Source: Methanomicrobiales archaeon
Lineage (GTDB): Archaea; Halobacteriota; Methanomicrobia; Methanomicrobiales; Methanospirillaceae
Assembly: GCA_013415575.1 (NCBI GenBank)
Contig: JAAEES010000090.1
Span: 1-5,235, forward strand
Reading direction: 5' to 3'
Length of the DNA: 5,235 nt
Positions 1-4,428 of the stretch are shown here, piece by piece. The notes beneath the pieces are model-generated. The model was not told the DNA's origin and did no database searches. It saw only the letters and a list, made by a program, of their open reading frames with translations. Numbering within the stretch: the first letter of the stretch is position 1; each line of letters starts with the position of its first letter. A program made the position numbers and the translations under genes.

Positions 1-118
1 TGATGAACCTGGCAATCTCCATGGCATGCTTGGGGGAGATGGGCAGTTCATTCGCCTTTCCCCGTGCCATAGTGTCGCCCGAAACCGGTGTTGAATATCC
101 TGTGCGTGCCATGTCCAT
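1..118 (-). CDS. rpl22: 50S ribosomal protein uL22 (partial, N-terminal 39 residues)
   Basis: This is the start of ribosomal protein uL22, which binds 23S rRNA and lines the peptide exit tunnel of the large subunit. The reading frame stays open to the window edge, so only the N-terminus is visible. Residues 26-38 read ELPISPKHAMEIA and then RFI, the conserved archaeal uL22 opening in which the SPKHA-type motif starts the first helix. The first ATG (118) overlaps the rps19 stop codon as TGATG. A second ATG at 112, giving a protein starting MARTGYS, fits the usual family N-terminus as well or better, and a GTGAT stretch lies four bases before it as a possible ribosome-binding site. The start is therefore uncertain by two codons. 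The position directly after rps19 is the standard archaeal and bacterial order, which supports the call. Confidence 0.93.
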   Translation of the reverse strand, partial: MDMARTGYSTPVSGDTMARGKANELPISPKHAMEIARFI

Positions 119-531
119 CACTTCAGCGGTACGTACTTGCTCGACCGGGTGGCACCGATACCGGCACTCCCGTGCGACACTTTCCTTCTGGTCAGTGCAA
201 ACTCACCCAGGTAGTGGAAGACCGCTTCGGGCTGGAGCTCAACCTTCATGAACTCCTTCCCGTTGTAGATTTCCACTTCCTTCCCGATCATCTCGGGCAT
301 GATGATCATGTCCCGGAGATGGGTGCGGATCTTCGCATCGCCGCTCCTGAACCGGGAGAGGAGATTCTCCTCACCTCGGGTCAGGCCCCTCGTTACCTTC
401 CGGCGGACCCGTGCGGGCATGACCGGCAGGAGCTCGCTCATTCCCATCGTGCGGAGCTCCTCTATCCGGAAGCCGCGATAGGTGAATTCCTCGCGCCGCC
501 TCGGCAGTCTCTTCTGTGTCTTCTTTGCCAT
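118..531 (-). CDS. rps19: 30S ribosomal protein uS19
   Basis: Archaeal uS19 of 137 residues. It sits in the head of the small subunit next to uS13, close to the A-site tRNA and the bridge to the large subunit. The N-terminal extension is basic (MAKKTQKRLPRRRE, then FTYRGFRIEEL), typical of the archaeal and eukaryotic form, which is longer than the bacterial one. The conserved core covers residues 68-137: IRTHLRDMIIMPEMIG at 68-83, KEVEIYNGKEF at 84-94, then the C-terminal FALTRRKVSHGSAGIG rRNA-binding stretch at 111-126, ending SSKYVPLK. It starts 10 bases after the rpl2 stop. A GAGGG that includes part of that stop codon (TGAGGG) lies at normal ribosome-binding distance, so the two genes are probably coupled. 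Its own stop overlaps the possible first ATG of rpl22. Full length; nothing is missing. Confidence 0.98.
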   Translation of the reverse strand: MAKKTQKRLPRRREEFTYRGFRIEELRTMGMSELLPVMPARVRRKVTRGLTRGEENLLSRFRSGDAKIRTHLRDMIIMPEMIGKEVEIYNGKEFMKVELQPEAVFHYLGEFALTRRKVSHGSAGIGATRSSKYVPLK

Positions 532-541
532 GTCACTACCC

Positions 542-1258
542 TCACTTCTTGCCGCGGCCGGTCTTCCGGGCCGCTACGTGGCCGACAGTCCTTCCCGGGG
601 AAGTTCCCCGCCCGACGGTCTTGGGCCGTCCGGCATGCTGGTGACCTCCGCCCCCGAAGGGGTGGTCGATCACGTTCATGGCCACACCCCGCACGCGGGG
701 CCAGTTCGAGGCCGTGTTCCTCATCTTGTGGAACTTGTTGCCGGCCTTGATGAACGGTTTCTCACCACGACCGCCACCGGCCACGATGCCGACTGTTGCC
801 CTGCACCGTGCATTGAACCACTTGGTTACGCCGCTCGGCATCTGGACGCCCACCCGGCCCTCGCTCTTGTCGATGACAATGGCCTGGACGCCGCTTGCCC
901 GGACGAACTTGCCGCCGTCATTGGGCCGTGCTTCAATGTTGCAGACGTAGGCCCCGGTCGGGATCGACCCGAGGGGAAGGGTGTTGCCGTTCCGGACCTC
1001 GGCTTCCGGGCCCCAGATGACCTCGTCTTCCACACCGACACCCTCGGTGACCAGCATGTACATCTTGGATCCATCCTCGAGTTTCACGAGTGCGATGGGG
1101 GTGTGGCGTGCCGGGTCATGCTCGATATCGATTACTGTACCCCTGACCGTGGTCTCGCTGGTTCCGGCGTGACGGAGTGCCGCCTTGTACCGGTGCGATG
1201 GCACCCTGTAGGTCGGACCTCCCTTTCCTCTGTTCTGTGTTGTAATCCGGTGTCCCAT
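542..1258 (-). CDS. rpl2: 50S ribosomal protein uL2
   Basis: uL2 is a primary 23S rRNA-binding protein near the peptidyl transferase centre, needed for subunit association. The protein is 238 residues, the usual archaeal length. It opens MGHRITTQNRGKGGPTYR with the conserved SHRYKA at 21-26. The middle holds the OB and SH3-like barrels: IEHDPARHTPIALVKL at 45-60 and LPLGSIPTGAYVCNIE at 94-109. The C-terminal signature GVAMNVIDHPFGGG is at 191-204, followed by HQHAGRPKTVGRGTSPGR and a lysine-rich tail. Archaeal and eukaryotic uL2 carry HPF where bacteria have HPH, as here. The open frame extends to a GTG at 1267, but that GTG belongs to the strong ribosome-binding site TAGGTGAG, which also contains the rpl23 stop. 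The ATG at 1258 is therefore the better start and gives the family N-terminus. Confidence 0.98.
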   Translation of the reverse strand: MGHRITTQNRGKGGPTYRVPSHRYKAALRHAGTSETTVRGTVIDIEHDPARHTPIALVKLEDGSKMYMLVTEGVGVEDEVIWGPEAEVRNGNTLPLGSIPTGAYVCNIEARPNDGGKFVRASGVQAIVIDKSEGRVGVQMPSGVTKWFNARCRATVGIVAGGGRGEKPFIKAGNKFHKMRNTASNWPRVRGVAMNVIDHPFGGGGHQHAGRPKTVGRGTSPGRTVGHVAARKTGRGKK

Positions 1259-1270
1259 TTTTCTCACCTA
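1259..1270 (-). promoter_or_regulatory. Ribosome-binding site fixing the rpl2 start
   Basis: On the minus strand TAGGTGAG precedes AAAA and then the ATG of rpl2 at 1258. AGGTGA matches the archaeal 16S rRNA 3' end complement (AGGTGATC). The TAG is the rpl23 stop codon. A GTG at 1267 in the rpl2 frame lies inside this site and so is unlikely to be the true start. Confidence 0.75.
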
Positions 1271-1516
1271 CATTATGCCAAGCCGGCTGAGTATCTCCTC
1301 GGCAGCCTTCTCGTTGGAAAAGCTGATGGTCGCTTTCTTTTCACCGTGCATGGTCATGGACGTGGAGATGCGGGTGACTTCCTGCTCGAAGGCCCGCTCG
1401 ATCTCCCGCTTGATCTGGTTTTTGGTAGCGTTCCTGTCCACGAGAAACTGGAGCTTGTTCTCCTTCTCAAGGACCATCATGGCCTTTTCTGTCACATAGG
1501 GATGCTTCAGCACCAT
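1268..1516 (-). CDS. rpl23: 50S ribosomal protein uL23
   Basis: uL23 binds 23S rRNA domain III at the rim of the exit tunnel, where SRP and other nascent-chain factors dock. The protein is 82 residues, the short archaeal form without the long eukaryotic N-terminal extension. It starts MVLKHPYVTEKAMMVLE; the PYVTEKA block (6-12) is the family's opening signature. KLQFLVDRNATKNQIKREIERAFE at 21-44 forms the beta strand and helix typical of uL23, with the TKNQIK motif at 31-36. The C-terminal part, GEKKATISFSNEKAAEEILSRLGIM, completes the fold. The ATG lies one base past the rpl4 stop (TGAG then ATG), with GGGAGG inside the last rpl4 codons at good distance as ribosome-binding site, indicating tight coupling. 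The stop TAG is part of the ribosome-binding site of rpl2. Confidence 0.98.
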   Translation of the reverse strand: MVLKHPYVTEKAMMVLEKENKLQFLVDRNATKNQIKREIERAFEQEVTRISTSMTMHGEKKATISFSNEKAAEEILSRLGIM

Positions 1517-1517
1517 C

Positions 1518-2264
1518 TCACTGCCCTCCCAGTTTCATCAGGGCACTCTCTGTGAAGACCGTGAGACGGCCTGGAAGGGTGCCCGGAGCAAGGAGCTCGG
1601 TATTCAGCTGGTCAAAGGTTACTACGTCCACACCAGCAAGGTTCTGTGCTGCCTTCAGGGGTTTTTCTGCGGTGACGATGAGCAGGCTCTTGCGCTGCTT
1701 ATAGCGCCGGCCCCGCATCTTTCCGCGCCCGGCACGAACTTTCCTGCTCTGCTTGGAGCGATCCACATCAGGGAAGACGCCGGCAGCTGTGAGGGCCGAG
1801 ATAACCTCCGCAGTCCTTCCGAGGTCCTCAAAACTATCCTCGAATATGACCGGGACAGGTCCCGAGAAGAGGTGCCCCCGTGCCCGGACGAGATCTTCCG
1901 ATGCGCTTGCGGCCAGTGCAGATCGGAACGCTTTCTGCTTCTCTTTCTTGTTGATCTGCAGCAGGAGAACCTTCTGGACGACCGGTGGGTGGGCCTCACG
2001 TCCGCCCTTCGCCTGCGGTACCTTCGCTGCCCGTGACCCGGACCTGATACGGGGGACGTGCGAGGCCCCGCGGCCGCTGCCCCAGCCCACTGCGGAGGAT
2101 TCGATGCCCGCGTAGGGGTAGGTTCCATGCGGTTGCCTCCGGGTGCTCTGCAGAGCAAGAACGGCCTTTTTGATGAGGTCAGGGCGGTATTCTTCTGAAA
2201 ACACTTCGGGAAGATCGATGTCCCGCGCCACTGTGCCATCAAGTGATATAATCTGTGCTTTCAT
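1518..2264 (-). CDS. rpl4: 50S ribosomal protein uL4
   Basis: uL4 is an early-assembly 23S rRNA-binding protein whose extended loop forms the exit-tunnel constriction with uL22. The protein is 248 residues, typical for archaea and shorter than the eukaryotic form, which has a C-terminal extension. The globular part opens with MKAQIISLDGTVARDIDLPEVF. The basic glycine-rich extended loop spans roughly 40-95, with STRRQPHGTYPYAG at 40-53, WGSGRGASHVPRI at 61-73 and AKGGREAHPP at 85-94. VRAGRGKMRGRRYKQRKSLL at 176-195 is the second conserved rRNA-binding block. The start is supported by GGGGTGAG, overlapping the rpl3 stop, six bases or so before the ATG. In E. coli uL4 also represses its own S10 operon through the leader; whether archaea do this is not established, which makes the long leader upstream of rpl3 notable. 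Confidence 0.98.
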   Translation of the reverse strand: MKAQIISLDGTVARDIDLPEVFSEEYRPDLIKKAVLALQSTRRQPHGTYPYAGIESSAVGWGSGRGASHVPRIRSGSRAAKVPQAKGGREAHPPVVQKVLLLQINKKEKQKAFRSALAASASEDLVRARGHLFSGPVPVIFEDSFEDLGRTAEVISALTAAGVFPDVDRSKQSRKVRAGRGKMRGRRYKQRKSLLIVTAEKPLKAAQNLAGVDVVTFDQLNTELLAPGTLPGRLTVFTESALMKLGGQ

Positions 2265-2270
2265 CGTTTC

Positions 2271-3284
2271 TCACCCCTGCTTGCTCTGGACACTCACGAA
2301 CTCGATCGCGGGCTGCCTGACCATATGCTCTCCCTGCCTGGTCGCGGGACGAATCCTGACCAGTCTCTTTGCCGGTCCGGGAATGGAGCCTTTTACCAGC
2401 ACGTATGGGTTGCGGAGCACTCCATAGTGGAGGAACCCTCCTGACGGGGTAATCTCTGCGCCGTTGTCACCGATCCTGAGAATCCTTTTATTGAACTCGG
2501 TCCGCTGCTGGTATCCCATCTGACCGGTCTGCGGCACCTGCCAGCGGACATGGTGGGGATTCCAGGGACCAAGGTTTCCGATATGGCGCTTCTTGCCCCC
2601 CCGGGAGTGTTTCCGCTTGCGGAGCTTGATTCCCCAGCGTTTCACCGGGCCCTGGGTTCCCTTTCCGGTGGTGACTGCGGTTATGTCCGCATAGGCACCG
2701 GGCTCGATAACGCTCCTGAGGCTCACTTCCTCTCCGAGCAGACCTGTCGCGAACTCATACCGTCCTTCAACCGGACCCCCGGCAACCCGGACTTCCATGA
2801 GATCGGGCACCTTCTTCGGGATCCCGGATATCATCTCCGGCGTAGTGTGTACCAGGACAAATATCTCGGCGACCTTCCCTTCGGCCATCGCTTCCTGGAT
2901 CTTCGTTCGAGCCTCTTTACCGTCGTATGACGAAGGGAGGGTGATTCGTTTTTCCAGGGCCGGATCAGGTTTCTCCGTCCATACCTCGGTCAGGGGGTGC
3001 CGGCCGTAGGTGTCCCGGGCATAGGCCCGGATCGCTGCGACCTTCATGGCAGGGATCTCAATGACGGTCACCGGGACCATGATATCCTTCCCTTCCGTGG
3101 GGCTGTTCTTGTGATCATCCACCATGACCACGTGGGTCATCCCCACCTTGTAACCGGCAAATCCCTGAAGCACCGGAGTTCCCTCGTATTCGGGCCAGGA
3201 CTGGTATTTTGGAACCTGGCTTTTTGCCCGCTTTCTGGGGCTGAATGCGAGGGATCCCTTTCGCGGTGTGTTGATCTTCGGCAT
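2271..3284 (-). CDS. rpl3: 50S ribosomal protein uL3
   Basis: uL3 is an early-binding large-subunit protein whose extended loops reach the peptidyl transferase region. The protein is 337 residues, the archaeal and eukaryotic-like size, much longer than bacterial uL3 (about 210). It opens with a basic tail (MPKINTPRKGSLAFSPRKRA), then GFAGYKVGMTHVV at 41-53. The diagnostic core is VTTGKGTQGPVKRWGIK at 204-220, KHSRGGKKRHIGNLGPWNP at 225-243 and PQTGQMGYQQRTEFNKRI at 251-268, the loop that approaches the catalytic centre. The C-terminal IRPATRQGE is also typical. It is the first gene of the operon. GAGG lies 11 bases before the ATG, a rather distant but possible ribosome-binding site. In many archaea a SPOUT-type RNA methyltransferase gene precedes rpl3; here a tfx gene and a long non-coding leader take that place. 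Confidence 0.98.
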   Translation of the reverse strand: MPKINTPRKGSLAFSPRKRAKSQVPKYQSWPEYEGTPVLQGFAGYKVGMTHVVMVDDHKNSPTEGKDIMVPVTVIEIPAMKVAAIRAYARDTYGRHPLTEVWTEKPDPALEKRITLPSSYDGKEARTKIQEAMAEGKVAEIFVLVHTTPEMISGIPKKVPDLMEVRVAGGPVEGRYEFATGLLGEEVSLRSVIEPGAYADITAVTTGKGTQGPVKRWGIKLRKRKHSRGGKKRHIGNLGPWNPHHVRWQVPQTGQMGYQQRTEFNKRILRIGDNGAEITPSGGFLHYGVLRNPYVLVKGSIPGPAKRLVRIRPATRQGEHMVRQPAIEFVSVQSKQG

Positions 3285-3417
3285 TTTTTATCAATCCTCG
3301 TATGAGATCTGAACATTTCCGTGCAGTATTCCGGACCGCGGCTTCACCAAGCGGGGGAAGCCGGGAATGGCCCGGTGTGCTCCGAGAAAGCGTGATGCTC
3401 TGAACCCTTAAGCTGGT

Positions 3418-3438
3418 CCGCCGGTAATCCACCAGCGG
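3418..3438 (-). repeat. Leader hairpin 6, 8-bp stem with strand-specific wobble
   Basis: In minus-strand RNA, CCGCUGGU pairs with ACCGGCGG around the loop GGAUU, giving eight continuous pairs with one U-G wobble. On the plus strand the same position would be a C-A mismatch. A competing pairing, GCTGGT with ACCAGC (3436-3412), shares its bases, so this could be a two-state element. Confidence 0.5.
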
Positions 3439-3543
3439 TGCGAACCCGTTTTCGTAATGATCCCGTTGTGTGGTCCTGCGAATCTCTCTTCTCCGCCGAC
3501 CATCAGATCCAACCGGTCTTCGCCAACAGATACTGAGTCTCGC

Positions 3544-3570
3544 GCATATGTACCGCTCTACGGCACATGC
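3544..3570 (-). repeat. Leader hairpin 5, 10-bp bulged stem with strand-specific wobble
   Basis: In minus-strand RNA, GCAU pairs with AUGC and GUGCCG pairs with CGGUAC around a five-base loop (UAGAG), with a two-base AU bulge on the 3' side. One of the ten pairs is G-U. On the plus strand that position would be an A-C mismatch, so the helix points to a minus-strand RNA. Confidence 0.5.
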
Positions 3571-3571
3571 G

Positions 3572-3585
3572 GGCTCGTGAGAGCC
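3572..3585 (-). repeat. Leader hairpin 4, perfect 5-bp stem
   Basis: GGCTC and GAGCC close a tetraloop (TCAC on the minus strand). Only one base separates it from hairpin 5, so the two helices could stack end to end in the RNA. Confidence 0.45.
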
Positions 3586-3625
3586 ACGTCCACCCGTGCG
3601 CTTATCAGATCCACCGTGTCAGCCC

Positions 3626-3643
3626 GTTGTGAATAATCACAAC
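3626..3643 (-). repeat. Leader hairpin 3, perfect 7-bp stem
   Basis: Perfect inverted repeat GTTGTGA and TCACAAC closing a four-base loop (TTAT on the minus strand). It lies 11 bases after hairpin 2 in the predicted transcript. As DNA it could also be a protein-binding palindrome; its position inside a row of hairpins favours RNA. Confidence 0.5.
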
Positions 3644-3654
3644 TCCTTCTCGGC

Positions 3655-3677
3655 TGCGCCCCGTACACGGGGGCGCA
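3655..3677 (-). repeat. Leader hairpin 2, perfect 8-bp GC-rich stem
   Basis: Perfect inverted repeat TGCGCCCC and GGGGCGCA with a 7-base loop. It is the most stable-looking helix of the leader. It is not followed by a T run, so it does not look like an intrinsic terminator on either strand. Confidence 0.55.
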
Positions 3678-3688
3678 CGCCCACCCAT

Positions 3689-3716
3689 GAGGAACCCGGA
3701 TTTCGCCGGAGACCTC
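3689..3716 (-). repeat. Leader hairpin 1 (nested)
   Basis: In minus-strand RNA, GAGG (3716-3713) pairs with CCUC (3692-3689). Inside it, UCCGG (3710-3706) pairs with CCGGG (3699-3695), including one U-G wobble. The helix is short and interrupted, so it is weaker evidence than the other hairpins of the leader. It lies within about 15 bases of the predicted transcript start. Confidence 0.35.
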
Positions 3717-3725
3717 AGAGAGGCT

Positions 3726-3762
3726 TCCATAATTATTACACAGAAATGAATATAAACCTTCT
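3726..3762 (-). promoter_or_regulatory. Promoter of the rpl3 ribosomal protein operon and its leader
   Basis: On the minus strand TTTATATT (3756-3749) matches the archaeal TATA box. It is preceded by a purine-rich AGAAGG that can serve as the BRE site for TFB. With the usual spacing of about 26 bases from the box centre, transcription would begin near 3728-3726 (GGA). It lies about 55 bases after the tfx stop codon, so it can drive the ribosomal operon independently of tfx. Confidence 0.6.
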
Positions 3763-3810
3763 TGATAGCGCCCAGCAATCGCTGCCGGTCAGGAAGGATT
3801 GGTCCCCCGT

Positions 3811-4215
3811 TCATCCAAAGTAGAGATCCCCTTCGTCGTTGATATAAACCTCGATCTTATCCCTGATGTGGCGTGCCCGCAGACGCTCCGGCATTGCTTC
3901 TCTCATTTTATTTATGAGAGAAATGGTGTCGTATTTGACCTTGATGCCGAGGTGCTCGGCCTCCCGGTAGATAAACGGGGCGACGTCGAGGACATCCATC
4001 CCGGGATCAATAGTGCAGAGGTGAGAGGCATCAAGGGTATACAGGAAATCCAGGGTTTCCCTCGCTCTCCTGATATTCTCCATAGCCGATTTTTCGATCG
4101 TGCAGACATTTGCCTTTGAAGTTTGGATGATATCAGCAATCTGCTGCTGGGTCAGCCCTTGCTTCCGGTATCTCAGTACTTCTTTCTGGCGATCGGTAAG
4201 CAACCCATCTTTCAT
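3811..4215 (-). CDS. tfx: Tfx-family DNA-binding transcriptional regulator
   Basis: A small DNA-binding protein of 134 residues from this start. Residues 6-48 (LTDRQKEVLRYRKQGLTQQQ, then IADIIQTSKANVCTIEKSAM) form a helix-turn-helix of the sigma-70 region 4 type, with the recognition helix around 33-46. The remainder, from about 56, with LDFLYTLDASH and a C-terminal IEVYINDEGDLYFG, fits the Tfx C-terminal domain. The founding Tfx of Methanothermobacter binds near the promoter of the molybdenum formylmethanofuran dehydrogenase operon. An in-frame ATG two codons earlier (4221) is possible. However, the TATA box at 4244-4237 places transcription start at about 4215, and the sequence from 4215 (MKDGLLTDRQ) matches the family N-terminus, so a leaderless start at 4215 is preferred. 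The gene is divergent from mtd and codirectional with rpl3. The target of this copy is unknown. Confidence 0.92.
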   Translation of the reverse strand: MKDGLLTDRQKEVLRYRKQGLTQQQIADIIQTSKANVCTIEKSAMENIRRARETLDFLYTLDASHLCTIDPGMDVLDVAPFIYREAEHLGIKVKYDTISLINKMREAMPERLRARHIRDKIEVYINDEGDLYFG

Positions 4216-4250
4216 TACCATCCTTTTGGCAGGTCAAATTTAAACACTTT
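4214..4250 (-). promoter_or_regulatory. Promoter of tfx, probably leaderless
   Basis: On the minus strand TTTAAATT (4244-4237) follows the purine-rich GAAAAGTG, together resembling a BRE plus TATA box. The box centre is about 26 bases from the ATG at 4215, so the start of transcription and translation nearly coincide. An ATG at 4221 would lie upstream of the predicted transcript start. Confidence 0.5.
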
Positions 4251-4292
4251 TCGTTAACATGGTTGACTCCTGGAGATTTCCGGTGACAGGGC

Positions 4293-4310
4293 CATCCTGC
4301 ACCAGGGATG
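4293..4310. repeat. Inverted repeat in the tfx-mtd intergenic region
   Basis: CATCCTG and CAGG-G-ATG form an inverted repeat of seven pairs with one bulged base and a three-base centre (CAC). It sits about midway between the two divergent promoters. It could be a regulator site, but short repeats like this also occur by chance. Confidence 0.25.
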
Positions 4311-4343
4311 ACGGGCCTTTCAAGAAAACAGCGAAAACGGCTG

Positions 4344-4361
4344 GATTCTCGAATCTGAATC
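4344..4361. promoter_or_regulatory. Candidate operator upstream of mtd: GATTC-TC-GAATC-T-GAATC
   Basis: The pentamer GAATC appears three times in 18 bases: once inverted (GATTC 4344-4348) and twice direct (4351-4355 and 4357-4361). The first two form a palindrome with a two-base spacer. The element ends 13 bases before the mtd TATA box, the usual place for an archaeal activator site or a repressor that blocks TFB. A dimeric regulator, possibly Tfx itself, could bind here; nothing in the sequence proves it. Confidence 0.35.
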
Positions 4362-4368
4362 AAATTTC

Positions 4369-4404
4369 AAAACGTTTATATCTGCACGGGCGAATAGTAA
4401 CCTG
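4369..4404 (+). promoter_or_regulatory. Promoter of mtd
   Basis: TTTATATC (4375-4382) is a good archaeal TATA box, preceded by AAAACG as a possible BRE. The predicted transcription start is near G4404, in an eight-base palindrome GTTATAAC (4404-4411). The resulting leader is about 25 bases and contains the mtd ribosome-binding site. Confidence 0.65.
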
Positions 4405-4417
4405 TTATAACGAAAAA

Positions 4418-4423
4418 GAGGTG
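4418..4423 (+). promoter_or_regulatory. Ribosome-binding site of mtd
   Basis: GAGGTG lies five bases before the ATG at 4429 and matches the complement of the archaeal 16S rRNA 3' end. It confirms the chosen start of mtd. Confidence 0.75.
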
Positions 4424-4428
4424 CATAC

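Larger units (their letters stand above)
3285..3727 (-). ncRNA. Long structured 5' leader of rpl3 operon or separate small RNA
   Basis: No credible protein is encoded in this stretch of about 440 bases. A minus-strand TATA box at 3749-3756 predicts a transcript starting near 3727 and running into rpl3. I see no better TATA box closer to rpl3. The transcript would hold, in order, hairpins at 3716-3689, 3677-3655, 3643-3626, 3585-3572, 3570-3544 and 3438-3418. Competing ones follow at 3375-3361 (five pairs, CCGGG with CCCGG) and 3362-3340 (six pairs, GGCTTC with GAAGCC). Two helices (3570-3544 and 3438-3418) contain a G-U wobble that pairs only in minus-strand RNA and would be an A-C mismatch on the other strand. 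No poly-T terminator is visible before rpl3, which favours a leader over an independent RNA. It does not show the conserved cores of RNase P RNA or SRP RNA. Function is unknown; feedback control by a ribosomal protein is a guess. Confidence 0.5.

Noticed and set aside
88..750. Plus-strand open frame of 220 codons near the window start
   Set aside because: It is antisense to rps19 and rpl2, ends in a low-complexity arginine and serine-rich tail, and has no family resemblance.
482..1555. Plus-strand open frame of 357 codons opposite rps19, rpl2 and rpl23
   Set aside because: It is antisense to three clearly conserved ribosomal protein genes, has no recognisable domain, and is the kind of long shadow frame expected opposite GC-rich genes.
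3115..3432. Minus-strand 105-codon frame overlapping the start of rpl3
   Set aside because: It overlaps the conserved rpl3 N-terminus in another frame and shows no recognisable protein features.
3655..3677. Perfect GC-rich hairpin as a transcription terminator of tfx
   Set aside because: No T run follows on either strand, and it lies downstream of the ribosomal operon promoter, where termination would silence the operon unless regulated.
3285..3727. RNase P RNA, SRP RNA or a tRNA in the non-coding region
   Set aside because: The conserved AAAGUCC-type core of RNase P and the GGAAGGGAGCA-type helix 8 of SRP RNA are absent on both strands. The one GGTTCG-like segment (3446-3440) lacks the surrounding cloverleaf arms of a tRNA. 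An Infernal scan would settle this.
3605..3730. Possible 41-codon leader peptide beginning at the ATG at 3730 on the minus strand
   Set aside because: The ATG lies at the predicted transcript start, so a leaderless peptide is conceivable. However, the frame crosses three hairpins, the composition is not protein-like, and no ribosome-binding site precedes it.
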